Source: Ardenticatenaceae bacterium
GTDB taxonomy: Bacteria > Chloroflexota > Anaerolineae > Promineifilales > Promineifilaceae
Direction of reading: 5' to 3'
Assembly (NCBI GenBank): GCA_020634565.1
Contig: JACKBN010000016.1
Span: 1-64,000 of the forward strand
DNA: 64,000 bases
Part shown: in pieces, positions 60,684 through 64,000 of the stretch
How positions within the stretch are numbered: position 1 is the stretch's first letter
Layout: every line of letters starts with the position of its first letter
Made by a program: the position numbers and the translations under genes
Notes under the pieces: model-generated
The model's input: the letters and a program-made list of their open reading frames with translations, nothing else
Told to the model about the DNA's origin: nothing
Database searches by the model: none

Positions 60684-61241
60684 TTATTTCTTGCGACGCC
60701 GCAAGAAGAGGAACACGCCCAAGCCAACAAAGCCCGCAAATACGAAGGGTAGCCAGCGTGGCGGCGTGGGTATTTCTGGCAGGTTGGCAGGCTGCACTTT
60801 GGCATCCTTCCATTCCACCAGCATCGTGGCCTCGTCCGTCTTGGCATCCGTAAAGTCAGCGCCAGTCACATCAACGGCGATCATGCGGCTCTGGACGAGG
60901 TCAGCTCCGGTCAAATCGGCGTCGTGCATGTCAACGGCCGTAACCTTAGCCCCGTGTAGGTGAGCGCCGCGCAAATTGGCATTGCGCAGATTCGCGCCGC
61001 CGATGCGGGCATCCTCCAAATGGGCGTTGGCCAGATTAACGCCGTTCATATCGGCAAAAGCCAGCGTGGCGTTGGTCAGATTGCTGTCGTGCAGATCCGC
61101 CCCTTTCATGTTTAAGCCCATCAGCTTGATGCCTGATAAATCAAGGCCGCTCATATCCGCCCCGGTCAAATCACGTTCTTTTTGCAGCTTTTCCAAAATT
61201 TCTTCACGAGATTCAAACTTCTTCATGGTTACAGTTTCCAT
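60684..61241 (-). CDS. Pentapeptide-repeat protein with C-terminal membrane anchor
   Basis: 185 residues from the ATG at 61241 (AAGGAG, 8-nt spacing). Residues about 23-135 are A(D/N)LxX pentapeptides ('LTGADMSGLDLSGIKLMGLN', 'LRNANLRGAHLHGA') forming a right-handed quadrilateral helix. A Pro-rich spacer and one membrane helix ('LPFVFAGFVGLGVFLFL') end in 'RRRKK'. With no signal peptide, the solenoid should face the cytoplasm. Some relatives mimic DNA and shield gyrase; that is not shown here. Confidence 0.85.
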   Translation of the reverse strand: METVTMKKFESREEILEKLQKERDLTGADMSGLDLSGIKLMGLNMKGADLHDSNLTNATLAFADMNGVNLANAHLEDARIGGANLRNANLRGAHLHGAKVTAVDMHDADLTGADLVQSRMIAVDVTGADFTDAKTDEATMLVEWKDAKVQPANLPEIPTPPRWLPFVFAGFVGLGVFLFLRRRKK

Positions 61242-61270
61242 TTTTCAGACTCCTTTTCATTAGGTACTAA

Positions 61271-62020
61271 TCAATAACCTGTTCTCAATTCTGTTCGCGG
61301 GCGCTCTTCTGTTCGCGTCATCACCTCAGCCATTCTTGATAGGCTGAACAGTTTCCAGCCCACAACAAAATTGAAGATGATGATCGCAAACACGGGAAGC
61401 GCACCGAATTCTGAGAGATTAACAATGTTGACAATCGCCCCACCAATGCCAGCAAGGCCCAGGATCAGGCCAAACCAGGCAAAACCTTTGCCAAAAGATG
61501 GTGAACTAAACATGGCGATACCAAGAGCCACCAAGGCCACCGGCACCACCAGAATGCCAGCCGCCAGCGATGATTCATGCATCGCCTGGCTTGCCTGCCA
61601 TAACAGGCCCAATGTTGCCTTATCGGCCGCCGTTGTCTCTGGCGCATAATAGATGTCCGCCAGCGGCATAACGCCGATATGGGGCAGCGCGCCAACCATA
61701 AGAACGATGAGACCCGCAATGCCCAAAACGGTGCCAAAGAGGGCAAAAGCCAGGTTGGTTTTACGGAGGGCATAGTAAAGTGCGGGGAAAACCGGCACCC
61801 ACAAAATGACGCCTGCCAGGTAGACGGTGTTTTCCAAAATCCGTGTTGTTTTAACGTCTGCAAACCGGGTTACCCATTCTTCCCACGTGGCTGGGTCGGG
61901 CGGCATCATCGTCATGACGATGACCATAGCCGCAATAAGCGCCACGCTGCCCAGCATGCCAAACAGCCCTCCCCAACGCAGAACCTCTTTTTCCTGATTT
62001 GTTATCTGTAAACGATTCAT
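61271..62020 (-). CDS. DUF4386-like integral membrane protein
   Basis: 249 residues with about six membrane helices, starting 'WGGLFGMLGSVALIAAMVIV'. The pattern of an N-terminal helix pair, 'YLAGVILWVPVFPALYYAL' and 'GALPHIGVMPLADIYYA' suits the DUF4386 family, whose function is unknown. GGAGTG precedes the ATG. It lies 29 bp upstream of the pentapeptide gene on the same strand, so they are probably co-transcribed. Confidence 0.7.
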   Translation of the reverse strand: MNRLQITNQEKEVLRWGGLFGMLGSVALIAAMVIVMTMMPPDPATWEEWVTRFADVKTTRILENTVYLAGVILWVPVFPALYYALRKTNLAFALFGTVLGIAGLIVLMVGALPHIGVMPLADIYYAPETTAADKATLGLLWQASQAMHESSLAAGILVVPVALVALGIAMFSSPSFGKGFAWFGLILGLAGIGGAIVNIVNLSEFGALPVFAIIIFNFVVGWKLFSLSRMAEVMTRTEERPRTELRTGY

Positions 62021-62053
62021 CTTTCACTCCTTCCAGATTGATAAACACACGCT

Positions 62054-62572
62054 TTAACTGGCAATTGCTTCTTTTTCGGGGCGCTCCGCCAGATGAACTG
62101 GCACGCGCGCCCGTGATTTTTCATGGTCTCGCATCTGAATCATGGGAATACCGATGCCGTACGTCAGGAAATCCTTCTCAGGCGTGACCTCAATTAGGCA
62201 CGTCGTCGCCACGAAGTCGTCGTTTTGCACCACGTAATTAAAAACCCTTTGAATCAGATCGTCTGATACTTCATCCCGCGAAAGCACTTTTGCTGTGCCT
62301 GAAAAAGTAATCGTGGCCGCCGGAATCTTTATCCAGGGCACCAGCGGAATCCGTTTGGCAATCGGAATCGTGACGGAGACATGTGGATTCCCCCGGATGT
62401 GCCGCACCTTCCAGGCGTCTTTATTTGTGCCAATGTACAGCTTTTGGTTGTCCACTTCGTAAATGATGCCGACAGTGCGACATTCATTGCGTGCCGTCAC
62501 GACTCCCAGCACCGCAAATGGCTCTTCTTTGATTACGTCCCAAACATCTGCTGTCGTTAATTGCGTTGTCAT
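62054..62572 (-). CDS. Pyridoxamine 5'-phosphate oxidase-family (split-barrel flavin) protein
   Basis: 172 residues from the ATG at 62572 (AGGAGA upstream); in-frame extension to 62641 has no support. Split-barrel features: 'FAVLGVVTARNECRTVGIIY', 'KLYIGTNKDAWKVRHIRGNP' and 'VSVTIPI'. The family binds FMN or F420 and reduces small substrates or acts as a general stress protein. The cofactor cannot be chosen by eye. It lies 19 bp downstream of the serine hydrolase stop. Confidence 0.85.
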   Translation of the reverse strand: MTTQLTTADVWDVIKEEPFAVLGVVTARNECRTVGIIYEVDNQKLYIGTNKDAWKVRHIRGNPHVSVTIPIAKRIPLVPWIKIPAATITFSGTAKVLSRDEVSDDLIQRVFNYVVQNDDFVATTCLIEVTPEKDFLTYGIGIPMIQMRDHEKSRARVPVHLAERPEKEAIAS

Positions 62573-62591
62573 GTTTTTCTCCTGTTTTCTG

Positions 62592-64000
62592 TTAACCAAA
62601 CTCATGGGCAACGGCCGTTTCCCCAACCATCTTGCCGCCAAAACTGACCGTCCCCGTTTGCCCCGTCTCAGTCACCTGAATATTGTCCTGGGCGAAGGTC
62701 AACCTGAACCTCGTGGTACTGGTGTATCCGATTTGCTGGCAGGTCAGTTCAAAGGTGTCTGGCGCAGTCCAGCTACCCTTGGCCGCCATGCAGCCAATAT
62801 CAGTTTCTGTGAAGCGGTAAACGCCATCCAGACCAACTTTGAAAACGGCCGTATCATTCACCCGCGCCGTATAGCTAAAAATCGCCTCATTGCCAGCCGG
62901 AGTGAACTGGAGTTTGAACTGGTCGTAATTCCAGTTATTCGGCTCCAGGGCATACGTGTGATCAGAGATATGCTCGGCAATTTCTGGCAGCGGCGGCACC
63001 GGCTGCGCCGTTTGCTTTAGCGGCGGCGGACCTGACTGCGCTGCCAGTGCCTGTTGCGCCACAGGATTTTCTGGCAGCGCATCGTCCGACTGAATAGCGG
63101 GCAGCACAAACTGGTCCAGCACCTTCTTCGGGAAAAAGACCCCCTTGCCGCTGGATGAACTGGTCACCGTCAGCACCAGATTGTGCTGCGGCACCACCAT
63201 GATGTATTGGCCCGCCACCCCCACCGCGGCGTAAGCGCCAGAGCGATCCAGCCACCATTGGTAGCCATACCCATCGGCAAATGCCCGCATAAAGTTGGCC
63301 GAAACCCAATTCTGGGAAGTGAGCGCCTGATCGCGTTGACCATTGGCATCCAGTATCACGACGTAGTTCTTGGGGAAGGCGTGGGGCGTCACCGATTCAC
63401 GTACCCAGGCAGCCGGAATGATTTGACGGCCGTTCCACCGTCCCTGCTGCAAATAAAGCAGCCCAATCTTGGCCATATCCTGCGGCTTTAGCCACATCCG
63501 CGCATAGCCAATGTAAATCTCTTGCGGACTGCGCTCCCAGCGCACTTCCTCGATGCCCAGCGGGTCGAACAGGTATTTGCGGGCAAACGTGAGCGTATCC
63601 ATGCCGGTGCTACGCTGGATAATGGCTGAGAGCAGGAAGGAACTCAGATTGCTGTAATCAAACCGTTCACCTGGTTCTGCATCGACCGGCAGGCTGAGAA
63701 TGTGCGCCACCCAATCGGCCGTGGCCTGCGTGGCAAAAAGCCCTTCCCATTCATAAAGGAAGAAGTCCCGACTGCGCATGCCCGTTTGCATGCTCAACAA
63801 ATCTTTGAGCCTGATTTGCCGCATTTTGGGATCGCGAATGGCTTCCTGTTTATCCTCAAAAAAGGAGACCATCGGCACGTCCACGCCAGCGATATGTCCC
63901 TGCTCAATCGCAATGCCGATCAGCGCCGACATGATGCTCTTGGTGCAGGAGTGAATGACGTGCGCCGTCTCTTTGGGAAACAGCGGGTTAAAGTAGAACT
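62592..64000 (-). CDS. Beta-lactamase-fold serine hydrolase, N-terminus beyond the window
   Basis: At least 468 residues are visible; the start lies past 64000. An internal ATG at 63932 is not the start, because the reading frame stays open upstream and contains the catalytic 'HSCTKS' (S-x-x-K). The second motif is 'FDYSNLSSF' (Tyr-x-Asn). 'GYGYQWWLDRSGAYAAVGVA' resembles the third strand region of class C-like beta-lactamases and esterases. A C-terminal beta domain (last 110 residues) follows a Pro-rich linker. Secreted or membrane localisation cannot be judged without the N-terminus. Substrate unknown. Confidence 0.85.
   Translation of the reverse strand, partial: FYFNPLFPKETAHVIHSCTKSIMSALIGIAIEQGHIAGVDVPMVSFFEDKQEAIRDPKMRQIRLKDLLSMQTGMRSRDFFLYEWEGLFATQATADWVAHILSLPVDAEPGERFDYSNLSSFLLSAIIQRSTGMDTLTFARKYLFDPLGIEEVRWERSPQEIYIGYARMWLKPQDMAKIGLLYLQQGRWNGRQIIPAAWVRESVTPHAFPKNYVVILDANGQRDQALTSQNWVSANFMRAFADGYGYQWWLDRSGAYAAVGVAGQYIMVVPQHNLVLTVTSSSSGKGVFFPKKVLDQFVLPAIQSDDALPENPVAQQALAAQSGPPPLKQTAQPVPPLPEIAEHISDHTYALEPNNWNYDQFKLQFTPAGNEAIFSYTARVNDTAVFKVGLDGVYRFTETDIGCMAAKGSWTAPDTFELTCQQIGYTSTTRFRLTFAQDNIQVTETGQTGTVSFGGKMVGETAVAHEFG

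Larger units (their letters stand above)
1..64000. repeat. Dispersed palindrome ACGGCCGT
   Basis: The 8-bp palindrome ACGGCCGT, often extended to AACGGCCGTT, occurs about 90 times by eye, for example near 1455, 2149, 2761, 4660, 6365, 7027, 8508, 11160, 16350, 23130, 28804, 33293, 40560, 47300, 55071 and 63427. Base composition predicts about one copy per window. It is read in all three frames (Thr-Ala-Val, Asn/Asp-Gly-Arg, Arg-Pro-Phe/Ser) and also lies between genes (near 18972 and 27687), so it is a DNA-level signal and not a protein motif. One-base variants (GCGGCCGT, TTCGGCCGT, ACGGCCGA) are also common. It resembles the HIP1 repeat of cyanobacteria in behaviour but not in sequence. Confidence 0.95.

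Noticed and set aside
62592..63932. Complete serine hydrolase starting at 63932
   Set aside because: The frame stays open to the window edge and the essential S-x-x-K motif lies upstream of that ATG, so the gene is cut by the window end.

Overview
The window looks like chromosomal DNA of a filamentous or activated-sludge type Chloroflexota (probably Anaerolineae-like). This is inferred from gene content: LuxR-type LAL regulators, hybrid sensor proteins, a SpoIIM/RDD membrane pair, delta-60, LamG and FG-GAP surface proteins, and repeated hydrophobic 'LPxxxxN' segments. There is no rRNA or other phylogenetic marker apart from gyrB, so the assignment is tentative. No tRNA, rRNA, CRISPR array or transposase was recognised. 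The whole window is peppered with the palindrome ACGGCCGT, about 90 copies by eye in 64 kb, in every codon frame and also between genes.

Layout. 0-5 kb: a secreted delta-60/cadherin-like protein, a small exported protein, and a divergent SpoIIM/RDD membrane pair. 5-12 kb: an ABC-F ATPase on the minus strand, then a plus-strand sugar-flavoured run (solute-binding lipoprotein, glycerate 2-kinase, phosphohexomutase, sorbosone-dehydrogenase-like lipoprotein). 12-16.5 kb: minus-strand M20 peptidase and histidine phosphatase, then a tightly overlapping trio (membrane-anchored Mrr-type nuclease, methyltransferase, nucleotidyltransferase). 16.6-27.6 kb: hybrid histidine kinase, large secreted pullulanase with four X25-type modules, and two tandem beta-helix paralogues. 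27.9-29.9 kb: gyrB.

29.9-51 kb is the most striking part. A single-polypeptide sensor, kinase, receiver and LuxR-HTH regulator is followed by a small degenerate receiver protein, a 4223-residue surface protein (internal membrane bundle, thrombospondin-3 repeats, six LamG and about four Calx-beta domains) and a double seven-bladed FG-GAP propeller protein. The last three genes each carry the same upstream dyad, CTGTAC-N14-GTACAG, in the same spacing (one copy has a degenerate right half). This points to a dedicated surface-protein regulon, probably driven by the neighbouring regulator.

51-64 kb is a long minus-strand run: a beta-lactamase-fold serine hydrolase (cut by the window end), a PNPOx-like flavoprotein, DUF4386-like and pentapeptide membrane proteins, an MDR dehydrogenase, a CPBP protease, a 2TM protein, a flavodoxin, a secreted bactofilin-like membrane protein, a SnoaL-like protein, an MFS transporter, a MalT-like LuxR regulator and a small companion protein. 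A second conserved element (ATACC-N5-GGTAT plus flanks) lies upstream of both the 2TM gene and the small companion gene, and could be the operator of the MalT-like regulator.
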